A stretch of 40,696 nt of DNA from Alloprevotella sp. Its GTDB lineage: Bacteria; Bacteroidota; Bacteroidia; Bacteroidales; Bacteroidaceae. Below the pieces are notes generated by a model. The model worked only from the letters and a program-made list of their open reading frames with translations, ran no database searches and was not told the DNA's origin. Shown one piece after another: positions 22,772-31,059 of this stretch (position 1 is the first letter of the stretch; every line of letters begins with the position of its first letter). The DNA is taken from the NCBI GenBank assembly GCA_017478625.1, contig JAFVDF010000012.1:1-40696 (forward strand). Reading direction: 5' to 3'. The position numbers and the translations under genes are program-made.

Positions 22772-25735
22772 TTAATTGTTTTCTACGACAATACCTTTCC
22801 CTGAGCGTCCGTTTATTAAGATTTGCAATGGATTTTCATATTCCACGACGCGTAGATGTTCTGTCTCTAGAACGGAGGGCTGTTTATCCAGTTTTTCCTG
22901 ATAAAAGAGGCCATGATTTCCGAGGTCATCTACGCACATATATCCGATGCCCAGACTAGTTATATTCTGGAAAAAGTGAGTTCCTTGGCTGGGTTCTACG
23001 CGATAATTATCGTATGCACACTCCACAATGAGTTCCGCACGATTGATATCCGCAAAATCCACAGGAATACCGAGCCAGGGATCGCTGCTTCCCCATCGGC
23101 CCGGACCTACAAGTATGTAGCTGTAATCTCTCTCAGAGAAGTGTCGGTTTATCTCCGCAACCTCGGCTACGATATGTGGGGTTTGAGCTGGGTCAAACAC
23201 TTCTTTTTTGACATAGGCTATATAGCGTATATCAGAAAAAGTACCGTTCCCGAGGGCTTGATTGGAGGATACGATGACACGGCGGTCTGCGAAAAGTGCA
23301 TCAATTTGTGTGTCGTCCACCTCATTATTTACATCTACGATTGGGCGCATCTGTAGCAGGCTGAATCTTGCTACGCGAGTTTGCAGGTCTATGGTAGTGG
23401 CAAATTCGATTTCGATATTTCGGCCCATCTCTTTCTTGCCGATATCCAGTAGCCGGCTGATAGTCTGCGCGATAGGGTACTGCTCGTTTTCGATGAGGTT
23501 TTGGAACGTGATGAGCTTCCGTCCGTTCGGATAGAAGCCAGGTCTGAGCCGATGGTCGTTGGAGTCGTAGGTGGAACAAACTAGTTTCAGCACCCCATCT
23601 TCTTCCGCTTGGGAGATATCTAGTTTGCTCAGGTTGAAATCATCTTCAAGCTGGAAGTTGGCCATAGGGTGTTGCAAGTTGAGAGCCAGAAAGTGAGTCT
23701 GACAATCACGCAAAGCAAGTTCAGGTTGCGAGAGTTGCAAAATTCGCCGGGGATGTTTTGGGGAAAATTGGAGATTTTTACCGTAGTTATCTACTATGTA
23801 TTTCCCCAGTCCGAGCGCAATGCTGGCTACGCCGTCTTCCGGCTTTTCTCCATTAAGGGGATAGAAGTTAAGAGAACGCGCCACTCCGCTCAACGTAGGA
23901 TAGAAGTATTTTCCATATTGTAATCCGATGACTTCTTGCAAGACGATGGCCATTTTCTCTTCCTCTACAAGATTTCGAGTAGCCTGCAGATAGGCCTTAC
24001 TCTTCTTGAAATAAACACTGGCATACACTGCCTTAATCGCACATAGCAATTGGCGGAGCCGCTCTTGTTTGTTTTCCGAGTAAGGTATCATAAAAGTGGA
24101 ATAGATACCTGCGAATGGCTGATAATGGGAGTCTTCCAACAGACTAGAGGAGCGTACAGCGATAGGGGCCTTTATGACATCCAACAAGGCCGATAGTTGT
24201 TGATGGATTTCAGTGGGAAAATGTGCTTTCTGAAAGTGCTTGAAAATTCGCTCGTCTGTCGCATCTGAGAATGCCACGTTCTGTAGTTGATTGTTCTGTA
24301 TGAAACGATCAAATACATCCGTACAAAGCACCACTGTCTTAGGTATATCCACAGAGAATGCGGTATCTTTTTGTCGGCCGTAGCGTCTAATCATTGCCGC
24401 CATAAAGGCCAATCCTCTGCCTTTACCTCCCAATGAACCTCTTCCAATACGCGCAAATGCCGCATATCGGTCAAATCGGTCAGCCTGAAAGATGGCAACG
24501 ACACCTTCGTTCTTCAAATGGCGATAGGCCACGATCAAATCGAAAACAAATTGCCGGGCTTCGTCCATGTCGGCATATTGGCTTACGTCCACATCTATTA
24601 GTACCAGTGCGGGCTCGAACATAACGCGACTAAAGAAGAAACGTGAGAAGTCATTTCTTTTGAGGTGGTAGCGCATGGCATCATCGGGTATGTCCATAAT
24701 ACAGGTCTGCAATTCATGGAGCGTATGTACCCGATAGAGTAGTTTGTGGGAGCGCGGATCTATAATACGGAAATCGCCCATCCCAAATTGGCGTTCCATC
24801 TCACGGCGGAGTTCTTCTGCATAGCGACGGGAGTTTTTGGGAATGAAAGCCACTCCCAGTTCCTTGGCATAGGTTGCATTTTTCTCTTCACTGGATTCCA
24901 GAATCAGCCGAGCACCTGCCGAGTAGTTGCGAAGCACTTTTCCGAGGTGATATCCAGCCAGTTCGTCTTTCTCTCCATTGTGGTGGAAACTCATATCAGA
25001 CACTACTCCCAGCACATATTCGCCATAGGCTTCCAAAAGGTGTATGGCCTCTTCATAACTACGGGCCAGTAGGATTTTAGGGCGCCCTCGCTTGCGAAGT
25101 GTCTTAAGTTGGTCGTTAAGTGCCTCTTTGGCAATTTCCTGACTTTGTTCCAGTACGATACGATAAAGGTGGGGAAGTACCGCAGAATAGAATCGGATAC
25201 TATCTTCCACTAATATGATACAGCGAACGGCTGCAATGCGGGCATCTTGTTCAAAGTTCCATTTATCTTCTACCAATTTGATAATGGCCAGTAGCAAATC
25301 GGCATCTCCGAGCCAGGAAAATACATAGTCGATATCGCTCAGGTCTTCTTTGGCCATTCTGCGCGACACTTCGTGGGAGAACGGTGTCAGTACCACTAGG
25401 GTGGCATCTTTGTGATGCCGTTTTATGTTTTTGGCCGAGGCAAAGGCATCCCGTTCGGCCATATTGGGCATACAGATTATCAGTTCAAAATGCTGCATGT
25501 CTAAGGCCTGCATCGCCTCCTCTTCGGTCTGCACTTTTGTGAAGCGTGGCGGATAGCGCAATCCCAGGGAGGCGTATTCCGCAAAGACCTGCTCGTCGAT
25601 TCGTCCGTCCTCTTCAAGTGCAAACAGGTCGTACTTCGTGCCCAGCAGTAACACGTTGAACACTCGTTTCTGCATCAGACTGACGAATGGGGTATCTTTA
25701 AAAACGGGAATCTCTAATGGCATGAGTTGAGACAA
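22772..25735 (-). CDS. Receiver-domain/PEP-pyruvate-binding (PPDK_N) fusion protein
   Basis: A 987-residue cytoplasmic protein. Residues about 25-155 look like a receiver domain that has lost its aspartate (LIICMPNM has C88 at that place). Residues about 170-320 look like an intact one: E177/D178 in LVEDS, D247 in VVSDMSF and K300 in FIPKNS. A PEP/pyruvate-binding, ATP-grasp-like region follows from about 430, with GGKGRG at 436-441 and AVRSSSLLEDS at 527-537. The phosphohistidine (PEP-utiliser mobile) domain is not seen, so it is not a normal PEP synthase. A TATATTTG -7 element at 25832-25825 lies about 90 nt upstream of the start. Substrate and partner kinase are unknown. Confidence 0.82.
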   Translation of the reverse strand: MSQLMPLEIPVFKDTPFVSLMQKRVFNVLLLGTKYDLFALEEDGRIDEQVFAEYASLGLRYPPRFTKVQTEEEAMQALDMQHFELIICMPNMAERDAFASAKNIKRHHKDATLVVLTPFSHEVSRRMAKEDLSDIDYVFSWLGDADLLLAIIKLVEDKWNFEQDARIAAVRCIILVEDSIRFYSAVLPHLYRIVLEQSQEIAKEALNDQLKTLRKRGRPKILLARSYEEAIHLLEAYGEYVLGVVSDMSFHHNGEKDELAGYHLGKVLRNYSAGARLILESSEEKNATYAKELGVAFIPKNSRRYAEELRREMERQFGMGDFRIIDPRSHKLLYRVHTLHELQTCIMDIPDDAMRYHLKRNDFSRFFFSRVMFEPALVLIDVDVSQYADMDEARQFVFDLIVAYRHLKNEGVVAIFQADRFDRYAAFARIGRGSLGGKGRGLAFMAAMIRRYGRQKDTAFSVDIPKTVVLCTDVFDRFIQNNQLQNVAFSDATDERIFKHFQKAHFPTEIHQQLSALLDVIKAPIAVRSSSLLEDSHYQPFAGIYSTFMIPYSENKQERLRQLLCAIKAVYASVYFKKSKAYLQATRNLVEEEKMAIVLQEVIGLQYGKYFYPTLSGVARSLNFYPLNGEKPEDGVASIALGLGKYIVDNYGKNLQFSPKHPRRILQLSQPELALRDCQTHFLALNLQHPMANFQLEDDFNLSKLDISQAEEDGVLKLVCSTYDSNDHRLRPGFYPNGRKLITFQNLIENEQYPIAQTISRLLDIGKKEMGRNIEIEFATTIDLQTRVARFSLLQMRPIVDVNNEVDDTQIDALFADRRVIVSSNQALGNGTFSDIRYIAYVKKEVFDPAQTPHIVAEVAEINRHFSERDYSYILVGPGRWGSSDPWLGIPVDFADINRAELIVECAYDNYRVEPSQGTHFFQNITSLGIGYMCVDDLGNHGLFYQEKLDKQPSVLETEHLRVVEYENPLQILINGRSGKGIVVENN

Positions 25736-25846
25736 TTATGGGGCAAGTTGGATGAATAGATCAGGCCTCCGAATACATTCTGTCGCTAAGTTAATTAAAT
25801 TATTCGTTTTTTTCGTTTACTTGTCAAATATAGCGATTCAATAAGG

Positions 25847-27901
25847 CTATTTTAACGGAAGTATATATGCTCCGTCGTTGGCCAGAAGATGTATCTTGAC
25901 GGGATAGGAGCGAATTTCGCCAAGATATTTGTTGAGTTTCCACTCTGGGAGATTTCGGTTGAAAACGACAACCTTTGGATGTAGTTGCTTACAAAGAGTG
26001 TCCAGCGGACCGTTGAATGCTTTTGTGATGTATAATACATCCGCGTGCAGGTCTGTGGACAGAGTATTTATGCTTAGGTGTTCGGTAGGTATGACTATTG
26101 TATTCGGGCCTGCCATAACGAGATGCTCATCGCAGAACAGGCTGTCTGATTGTGTGGGTATGGACAGACTGGTGGCAGGCGTGTAGTCGTGATAGGTGAT
26201 AAGGAGGTCTTCAGCCTGTTGCTGTGCAGTCTTATCGGGCGAGCCAGAGGGCGTCCACAAGAAACTGTGTGCTCGGTTGGGAATGATATGAATTGTGGGA
26301 GCCGTATTATTGTATAGCACAAGTTGTGGCTCCAAGGGGTGGAGCGTGCGATAGCCCACCTCACTTGCACCAATTAAAAGAAGAAGGAGGATAATGAGGC
26401 GTAGTTTTCGGCCCCATGTCTGGGTCTGTGCTACGATGATGAAGAGGAGGGTATATATCAGAAACGTCTGTAAGGCCGAGGGACTCACAGAGAGGGTAGG
26501 CGAAGGCAACAGGGCAACCTTTTCCAGCGAAGACAGCATTAAGTTTGTACTTCGTCCGATAATCAAGGCAAGAGGTGCCTGCAAGAAAGGAAGCAGGAAA
26601 AAGAGCAAGGCTCCCAGCAGGATAATGTAAGCAAAGGGATAGATGATGAATGAGGTGAGCAGGCTATAGACAGGAATGCGGTGGAAGTGGTAAGCCACCA
26701 ACGGGAGCGTTCCTACCTGTGCAGCCAGTGATATAGTGAAAATGCCGTATAATAACCGGGCCAGTTTGTAGCGTTGGATGAATGCCGGCTGTGGTATCCG
26801 CGGTAGGATTACATAAATACCCACCATTGCGGCAAAGGATAACTGAAAGCCTACATCATAGAGCGTGTCTGGCGAAAAGAGGAAAAAGAGAATGGCCGTA
26901 AGCGCAAGGGTGTTCAGGGGAAAGATGTCGCGTTGCAACAGCATTAAGATTTGGAACAGAATAGCCATGACGGCTGCACGGATAAGCGAAACGGGTGCTC
27001 CTGCAAGAAATACGAAACCTATAATAAACAAGATAGACAGAAGTCCACAGACGGTGCGCCACCGCCGGCTTGAGACAAAGAGGTAGATAATGAAATTGAA
27101 GATGCCGATAATTACACTGAGGTGGAAACCGCTCAAGGCAATTACATGTGCGCTTCCCGTTTGCGAAAACAGGCTTCGTGTTTCCGATTCTAACAGGGAA
27201 CGGTCTCCCAGAGTTAGCGAGGAAATGACGGCCAAGTCCTGACCTGTAAAAAACGCCTTGTATTTTTTGACAAGGTGCATTCTGGTCAGTTGGAACCATA
27301 ACGAAGTGAATATGCGAGGCTGTGCTTGGCCGATTTTTGTCCATTGGTTGGCATAGCAGAAATAGGTACCACTGTAATTGTGCCGTTTTAGGTAGCTGGC
27401 ATAGTCAAATTCTCCTGGATTACCTTGATTTTTGGGCTGGGAAATCCGTGCGTTGAACAGAATGCTGTCTGCAGGTTGTAAACGAGTGGTGTCTTTAAGC
27501 AAAACACCCAGCACTGTGCGTCCGTCCACCTGACATGTAACTCGCCAGGTCTTTGCTGTCTCCTTGTCCACTGAAGTAATCAGTGCGGCATAAGTTTGCC
27601 TCGATTCGTTCCACGTAAAGTGTTGTTTTGTAGAATTATGAATCGCATTTAATGCACCAATACTACAAGACGAGGCTATAAGTAAAAAAGCAAAGAGAGC
27701 GGTGTGGTTTGGCCGCCTGCTTAGGCAGTAAATCAATGCGGATATGCAGAGGGCTACCCCTCCTGCCATGGCGTAGAATGCCAGCCTAGTGTATTCGGGT
27801 GGAATAAGGCTGGAAAGGCTTATCCCCACGGCTAGAAAAATCGCAATGATGAGTAGCGGATTTTCCCTAAGTATGTCGTTGAACTTGAAGGGTTGTGACA
27901 T
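25847..27901 (-). CDS. comEC: ComEC/Rec2-family DNA-uptake channel protein
   Basis: About 684 residues, a polytopic inner-membrane protein. An N-terminal membrane pair and DUF4131-like soluble part (about 20-190) precede the competence domain, recognised by GSAHVIALSGFHLSVIIG and about eight hydrophobic helices. ComEC moves single-stranded DNA across the cytoplasmic membrane. The C-terminal 150 residues contain no HxHxDH metallo-beta-lactamase motif, so any nuclease activity at that end is doubtful. I chose the ATG at 27901 (MSQPFKFNDI); it overlaps the comF 3' end by 35 nt. comF lies directly upstream, forming a competence pair. Confidence 0.88.
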   Translation of the reverse strand: MSQPFKFNDILRENPLLIIAIFLAVGISLSSLIPPEYTRLAFYAMAGGVALCISALIYCLSRRPNHTALFAFLLIASSCSIGALNAIHNSTKQHFTWNESRQTYAALITSVDKETAKTWRVTCQVDGRTVLGVLLKDTTRLQPADSILFNARISQPKNQGNPGEFDYASYLKRHNYSGTYFCYANQWTKIGQAQPRIFTSLWFQLTRMHLVKKYKAFFTGQDLAVISSLTLGDRSLLESETRSLFSQTGSAHVIALSGFHLSVIIGIFNFIIYLFVSSRRWRTVCGLLSILFIIGFVFLAGAPVSLIRAAVMAILFQILMLLQRDIFPLNTLALTAILFFLFSPDTLYDVGFQLSFAAMVGIYVILPRIPQPAFIQRYKLARLLYGIFTISLAAQVGTLPLVAYHFHRIPVYSLLTSFIIYPFAYIILLGALLFFLLPFLQAPLALIIGRSTNLMLSSLEKVALLPSPTLSVSPSALQTFLIYTLLFIIVAQTQTWGRKLRLIILLLLLIGASEVGYRTLHPLEPQLVLYNNTAPTIHIIPNRAHSFLWTPSGSPDKTAQQQAEDLLITYHDYTPATSLSIPTQSDSLFCDEHLVMAGPNTIVIPTEHLSINTLSTDLHADVLYITKAFNGPLDTLCKQLHPKVVVFNRNLPEWKLNKYLGEIRSYPVKIHLLANDGAYILPLK

Positions 27902-28628
27902 CGGGGTGATGTATGTTGGGCGCAGTGGCGGGCCTGCCCGTGACATAGAGTGTAAGTATGCTGACGCGGAGGCCGGAGATTTGGGCCAGTTCAGTTATGC
28001 AGGACAACAGCGTGGCTCCGGTTGTCAGCACGTCGTCTATTAGCAAGATGTGCTTCCCCCGGAGTTTTTGGGGATGAGTGACCTTGAAAATATCAGCCAC
28101 ATTTTCGCGTCGTTCTCTACCCGAGAGATGAGTTTGACTTTGATTAGCTCGCACGCGTTTTATATAATTAGCCTTGATGGGTAGCTGGGTTATGTGGCGG
28201 ACTCCACGCGCTATTTCATAACTCTGATTATAACCACGGGAGGCTTTGCGGTCTTTGTGGAGTGGCAGAGGCACAAGGAAATCTATGCCATCAAAGAAGT
28301 CAGTCGTGGCCAGTTCCTGTGCCGCCAGCGTACCGAGGTATTCGCCCAGAAATGTCTTGCCGAAGTATTTTAGAGCCAGTACGGGGCGCGCAGAATCGGT
28401 TCCTGGAAAATAATGCAGATAGGCTGTGGCACGCAGAACAATCTTTTGTTCCCAAAACTTACGTTCTACAGGATTTCCGGGTTTGCCTTTATATCCCGTA
28501 TAAGGGAGGTGGAGCAGACAAGTAGTACACAGGAAACGCTCGTGGGCATTCAGCAGATTTCCACAACTCGCACACTTTTGTGGAAACACTATTTGGCGCA
28601 ATGCCTTTATGTAGTCTATGATTTTCAT
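27867..28628 (-). CDS. comF: ComF-family phosphoribosyltransferase-like competence protein
   Basis: A 253-residue protein. An N-terminal zinc-finger-like set C19-x2-C22 and C34-x2-C37 is followed by a type I phosphoribosyltransferase fold with the PRPP loop ILLIDDVLTTGATL near residues 195-208. ComF supports natural transformation, apparently by linking incoming ssDNA to helicase/recombination proteins. Length and motifs are normal. It precedes comEC and overlaps it, and the divergent pseudouridine synthase gene lies on the other side with 94 nt between starts. Confidence 0.92.
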   Translation of the reverse strand: MKIIDYIKALRQIVFPQKCASCGNLLNAHERFLCTTCLLHLPYTGYKGKPGNPVERKFWEQKIVLRATAYLHYFPGTDSARPVLALKYFGKTFLGEYLGTLAAQELATTDFFDGIDFLVPLPLHKDRKASRGYNQSYEIARGVRHITQLPIKANYIKRVRANQSQTHLSGRERRENVADIFKVTHPQKLRGKHILLIDDVLTTGATLLSCITELAQISGLRVSILTLYVTGRPATAPNIHHPDVTTLQVQRHT

Positions 28629-28683
28629 AAGGAAATTGGCAAACAGGAGAGGGTATCCGGCACAGACATTGGTGTAAAATTAC

Positions 28684-28691
28684 TAAATTTG
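28684..28691 (+). promoter_or_regulatory. Possible -7 element of the pseudouridine synthase gene
   Basis: TAAATTTG fits TAnnTTTG and ends 31 nt before the ATG, but no TTG lies 19-21 nt upstream, so the promoter is only half supported. Confidence 0.35.
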
Positions 28692-28722
28692 CTTCAGATA
28701 TAGCAACTCCCGCCATATATCC

Positions 28723-29604
28723 ATGCAGTTCTCCCAGCCTGAAAATACTGGACATATACAGTCTGACGCTCCCATTATGTTGATAGAGCGCCTGGGCCAG
28801 TTGTACACCACTATGAGCCGGGTACGTATGAAAGAGTACATTTCCGCCGGAAGAGTGGAAGTAGATGGGCGTGTGTGTCGTAAGGCCACGGCATTAGTGG
28901 ATAGGCGTGCGCGAGTGAAGATTCTGTCCAAACCTCAGACGCGACCTTATGTCGGCCGTGGTTTGGATTGGCTGTGGGAAGACAGGTGGCTCATCTTTGT
29001 CGTCAAGCACAGTGGACTGCTCTCTGCGCCTAATCGGGAGGGAGAACTGAGTGCTAAGACTTTGTTGGACCAATACTTTGACCGCACACATCAGCGTTGC
29101 AGGGCTCACGTGGTGCATCGGCTGGATAAGGAGACTTCAGGTGTGATGGTTTTTGCCAAGCAGATAGAGGCAGAACGCCGTTTGGAGTCGGCCTGGCACG
29201 AGCATGTCGTAGATAGGCGTTATGTGGCATTGGTTTCTCAGCCACCGGTACGGCGAGAGGGTACGGTAATCAGTTGGCTGAAAGAGAACAGTGCCTATTT
29301 AGTATATTCTTCGCCCACCGATAATGGAGGAAAGCGTGCGGTTACCCATTACAAAGTGATTGACAGCAGGCTGCCACAGGGGCGTGCACTTATAGAACTG
29401 AAACTTGAAACGGGTCGAAAAAATCAAATCCGCGTCCATCTGAGCGATTTGGGCTGTCCGGTCTGTGGGGACTATAAGTATGGAAGTCAGGAGGACCCGG
29501 AAAACAGGCTTTGCCTGCACGCTTTCCGCTTGCAACTGCGTCATCCCATAACAGGCGAAATACTTTCTTTTGAAACCCCACTACCGCGCTGGGGGCGTGG
29601 GTAG
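28723..29604 (+). CDS. RluA-family 23S/tRNA pseudouridine synthase
   Basis: A 293-residue enzyme that isomerises uridine in RNA. The catalytic aspartate is D135 in VHRLDKETSGVMVFAK. An S4-like RNA-binding segment lies at about 19-70 (MSRVRMKEYISAGRVEVDGR) and the C-terminal PI-TGE-LSFETPLP tail is typical. The target base (RluA, RluC, RluD or other) cannot be set from sequence alone. It is the only plus-strand gene between 7531 and the right edge, transcribed against the minus-strand neighbours on both sides. The downstream gap holds the second palindrome array. Confidence 0.9.
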   Translation: MQFSQPENTGHIQSDAPIMLIERLGQLYTTMSRVRMKEYISAGRVEVDGRVCRKATALVDRRARVKILSKPQTRPYVGRGLDWLWEDRWLIFVVKHSGLLSAPNREGELSAKTLLDQYFDRTHQRCRAHVVHRLDKETSGVMVFAKQIEAERRLESAWHEHVVDRRYVALVSQPPVRREGTVISWLKENSAYLVYSSPTDNGGKRAVTHYKVIDSRLPQGRALIELKLETGRKNQIRVHLSDLGCPVCGDYKYGSQEDPENRLCLHAFRLQLRHPITGEILSFETPLPRWGRG

Positions 29605-29721
29605 GCTGTTCGATTCAGAACATTATGCGATAGTGGGATACTGACCTCCCTTTTCTTCATAGTATAATGCAGTGCGGACATAGTCCGTTCTAATCCAGCG
29701 CCATCATATTGCTGTTTTGTA

Positions 29722-29777
29722 TTTCACAGTGTGAAATTTGAGTTTCACACTGTGAAATATAAAGTTCACACTGTGAA
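29722..29777. repeat. Array B: three TTCACA-S-TGTGAA palindromes at 21-bp pitch
   Basis: The palindromes are centred at 29729 (centre G), 29750 (C) and 29771 (C): same 13-bp core, same 21-bp pitch and same centre-base order as array A, with different spacers. A box ATAGGGCTAT starts 19 bp after the last centre (29790), as in array A, and a related perfect palindrome ATAGGCCTAT lies exactly 21 bp further at 29811. It sits between convergent genes and before a bidirectional terminator. On the minus strand it reads through as short 7-residue repeats in a spurious frame. Confidence 0.9.
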
Positions 29778-29823
29778 CTGGAAAATCGGATAGGGCTATC
29801 TGCAAACGGAATAGGCCTATTGT

Positions 29824-29867
29824 AAAAGCAGAGCGTGCTACATACGGATGTAACACGCTCTGCTTTT
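29824..29867. terminator. Strong bidirectional terminator
   Basis: AAAAGCAGAGCGTG (29824-29837) pairs with CACGCTCTGCTTTT (29854-29867), 14 bp; after a C-A mismatch five more pairs (TACAT/ATGTA) close a 4-nt loop. Four T residues end the stem on each strand. It serves both the pseudouridine synthase gene and the convergent small-protein operon, whose last stop is 29 nt away. Confidence 0.82.
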
Positions 29868-29895
29868 CAATGCCCTTATGGAGCAACGTCCTGTC

Positions 29896-30141
29896 TTATT
29901 TGCGTCGTTTGAATCTTTTACGCAGTCGCCACAGGGGAACCGCTATTTTTGAGGCTTGCAGTGCGTAGGTAAGTGTGGAAGCAATGCGCTCGGAGAAGCG
30001 GAGCGTCCGTTTCTCTTTTTTGAACAGACTGTGGGTCTGGCGTTGCAGGAAATAGTTTTCTTGCAATAGCTGTGCTTCTAATTCCTGCCTGCGTTGCAGG
30101 AGTTGCTGGCGAGCATTTTTCTGCGTGCGGTTCTTAGCCAT
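29896..30141 (-). CDS. Small basic hypothetical protein
   Basis: About 81 residues, rich in Arg, Lys and Gln, with a coiled-coil-like helix (RQQLLQRRQELEAQLLQENY) and a C-terminal run of basic residues ending RLRKRFKRRK. I do not recognise a family. It overlaps the 3' end of the holin-like gene by 8 nt if it starts at 30141 and is the last gene of the YtxH operon, so a role near the membrane with its neighbours is possible. It ends just before the strong terminator. Confidence 0.7.
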   Translation of the reverse strand: MAKNRTQKNARQQLLQRRQELEAQLLQENYFLQRQTHSLFKKEKRTLRFSERIASTLTYALQASKIAVPLWRLRKRFKRRK

Positions 30142-30526
30142 TGTTCTCATTGTTTATGATTTCTGTGGCATTGTCAGAATCTGTGGCCTCTGCTTTGCCC
30201 TCAAGCGGATATAAGGCTCTGATGATAGGCCCCAGGAAGATGCGATTGCGCAGCACTATGAGAATTGCGAGCAACAGAAGCCAACAGCCTCCTACCACAA
30301 GGAATGCTCCACCGTAGCCTATGACTTTGGCCAGTAAGAAGGCGCAACCTATGGATATGAAGATAATCACAATGAATCCGAAGAGGAAAGCCAGCAAAGC
30401 ACAGATTAGCCCAGTCAGCAGGAGTGAGCCTTTGTCCACAAGGTCTATCTTGGCTAATTCCAAGCGTAGGTTGAGGGTTTTCAGCAAGCTTTTAGAGAGT
30501 GATGTGACAGATTCTTTGCTCAGCAT
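30134..30526 (-). CDS. Holin-X-like (phage holin superfamily III) membrane protein
   Basis: A 130-residue protein with two hydrophobic helical hairpins at about residues 33-66 and 71-92, an N-terminal amphipathic helix with a conserved KIDLVDKG segment, and a charged tail. Families of this kind are chromosomal envelope proteins in Bacteroidetes and Actinobacteria as well as phage holins; nothing else here is phage-like, so a housekeeping stress or envelope role is more likely than lysis. It lies between the YtxH gene (48 nt upstream) and the basic hypothetical protein. Confidence 0.78.
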   Translation of the reverse strand: MLSKESVTSLSKSLLKTLNLRLELAKIDLVDKGSLLLTGLICALLAFLFGFIVIIFISIGCAFLLAKVIGYGGAFLVVGGCWLLLLAILIVLRNRIFLGPIIRALYPLEGKAEATDSDNATEIINNENNG

Positions 30527-30574
30527 AACAAGAGGGATTGCAAGGGATAATAAGCGAACGCTGAAAAAGGTCCG

Positions 30575-30817
30575 TTAGTCGGCATCCTCAGGAGAGAGCT
30601 CGTCGGCTATATCATCGGCGATATTCTCCAGATCTTTAATGGATAGGCTGATACCTTTATCCTTTAGTGTCTCATTAACCTTGTCGGCAATTTTCTTACC
30701 CTTGTCTAAGAGTTTTTTACGGGTTTCTTCGCCCTTTTCGGGGGCCAACAACAAGCCAGCTACAGCGCCCACGGCTGCACCAAGCACAAATCCTGTCAGA
30801 GTCTGTAATGTTTTCAT
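30575..30817 (-). CDS. YtxH-domain general-stress-type protein
   Basis: An 80-residue protein. A glycine/alanine-rich membrane helix (GFVLGAAVGAVAGLLLAPEKG) opens it, followed by a lysine-rich and then acidic amphipathic helix (GKKIADKVNETLKDKG). This is the YtxH family, often stress-induced in other bacteria. First gene of the three-gene operon with the holin-X-like and basic proteins. A candidate promoter lies at 30891-30920. Confidence 0.85.
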   Translation of the reverse strand: MKTLQTLTGFVLGAAVGAVAGLLLAPEKGEETRKKLLDKGKKIADKVNETLKDKGISLSIKDLENIADDIADELSPEDAD

Positions 30818-30890
30818 GACTGTATGTTTTTATGATTTAACAATATAATGCTGAAAAAAATTATTAGTGATAAGTAGAGTTACACAAAGG

Positions 30891-30920
30891 CGAAAGTAGT
30901 AAAAACAAACCAAATACCAA
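30891..30920 (-). promoter_or_regulatory. Candidate promoter of the ytxH operon
   Basis: Minus-strand TTG (30920-30918), 19-nt spacer, TACTTTCG (30898-30891), one mismatch to TAnnTTTG. It lies 73 nt before the start codon. No other protein-coding signal is seen in 30818-31059. Confidence 0.4.
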
Positions 30921-30987
30921 CAAAATGGATAGTTTCAACACATTTTTTTCAACTTTTAATCGGAAGTAAACCTATCTAAAGAGTTTA

Positions 30988-31011
30988 CCCACCATACTTT
31001 TGTAAGGTGGG
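30988..31011 (-). terminator. Hairpin after the DEAD-box helicase gene
   Basis: CCCACC (30988-30993) pairs with GGTGGG (31006-31011), with three further pairs inside after an A-A mismatch. It lies about 50 nt after the helicase stop on the minus strand. No T run follows, so efficiency is uncertain. Confidence 0.45.
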
Positions 31012-31059
31012 CATAATGAAATGACTGGGCCTCTGTATGGCCTCTTGCCATGCAAGCAT

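Noticed and set aside
26856-27344. 162-residue frame inside comEC
   Set aside because: Same-strand off-frame shadow of the comEC membrane domain.
30134-30526. Prophage remnant around the holin-like gene
   Set aside because: No other phage genes, integrase or att-like repeats; holin-X/YtxH pairs are common as chromosomal envelope genes.
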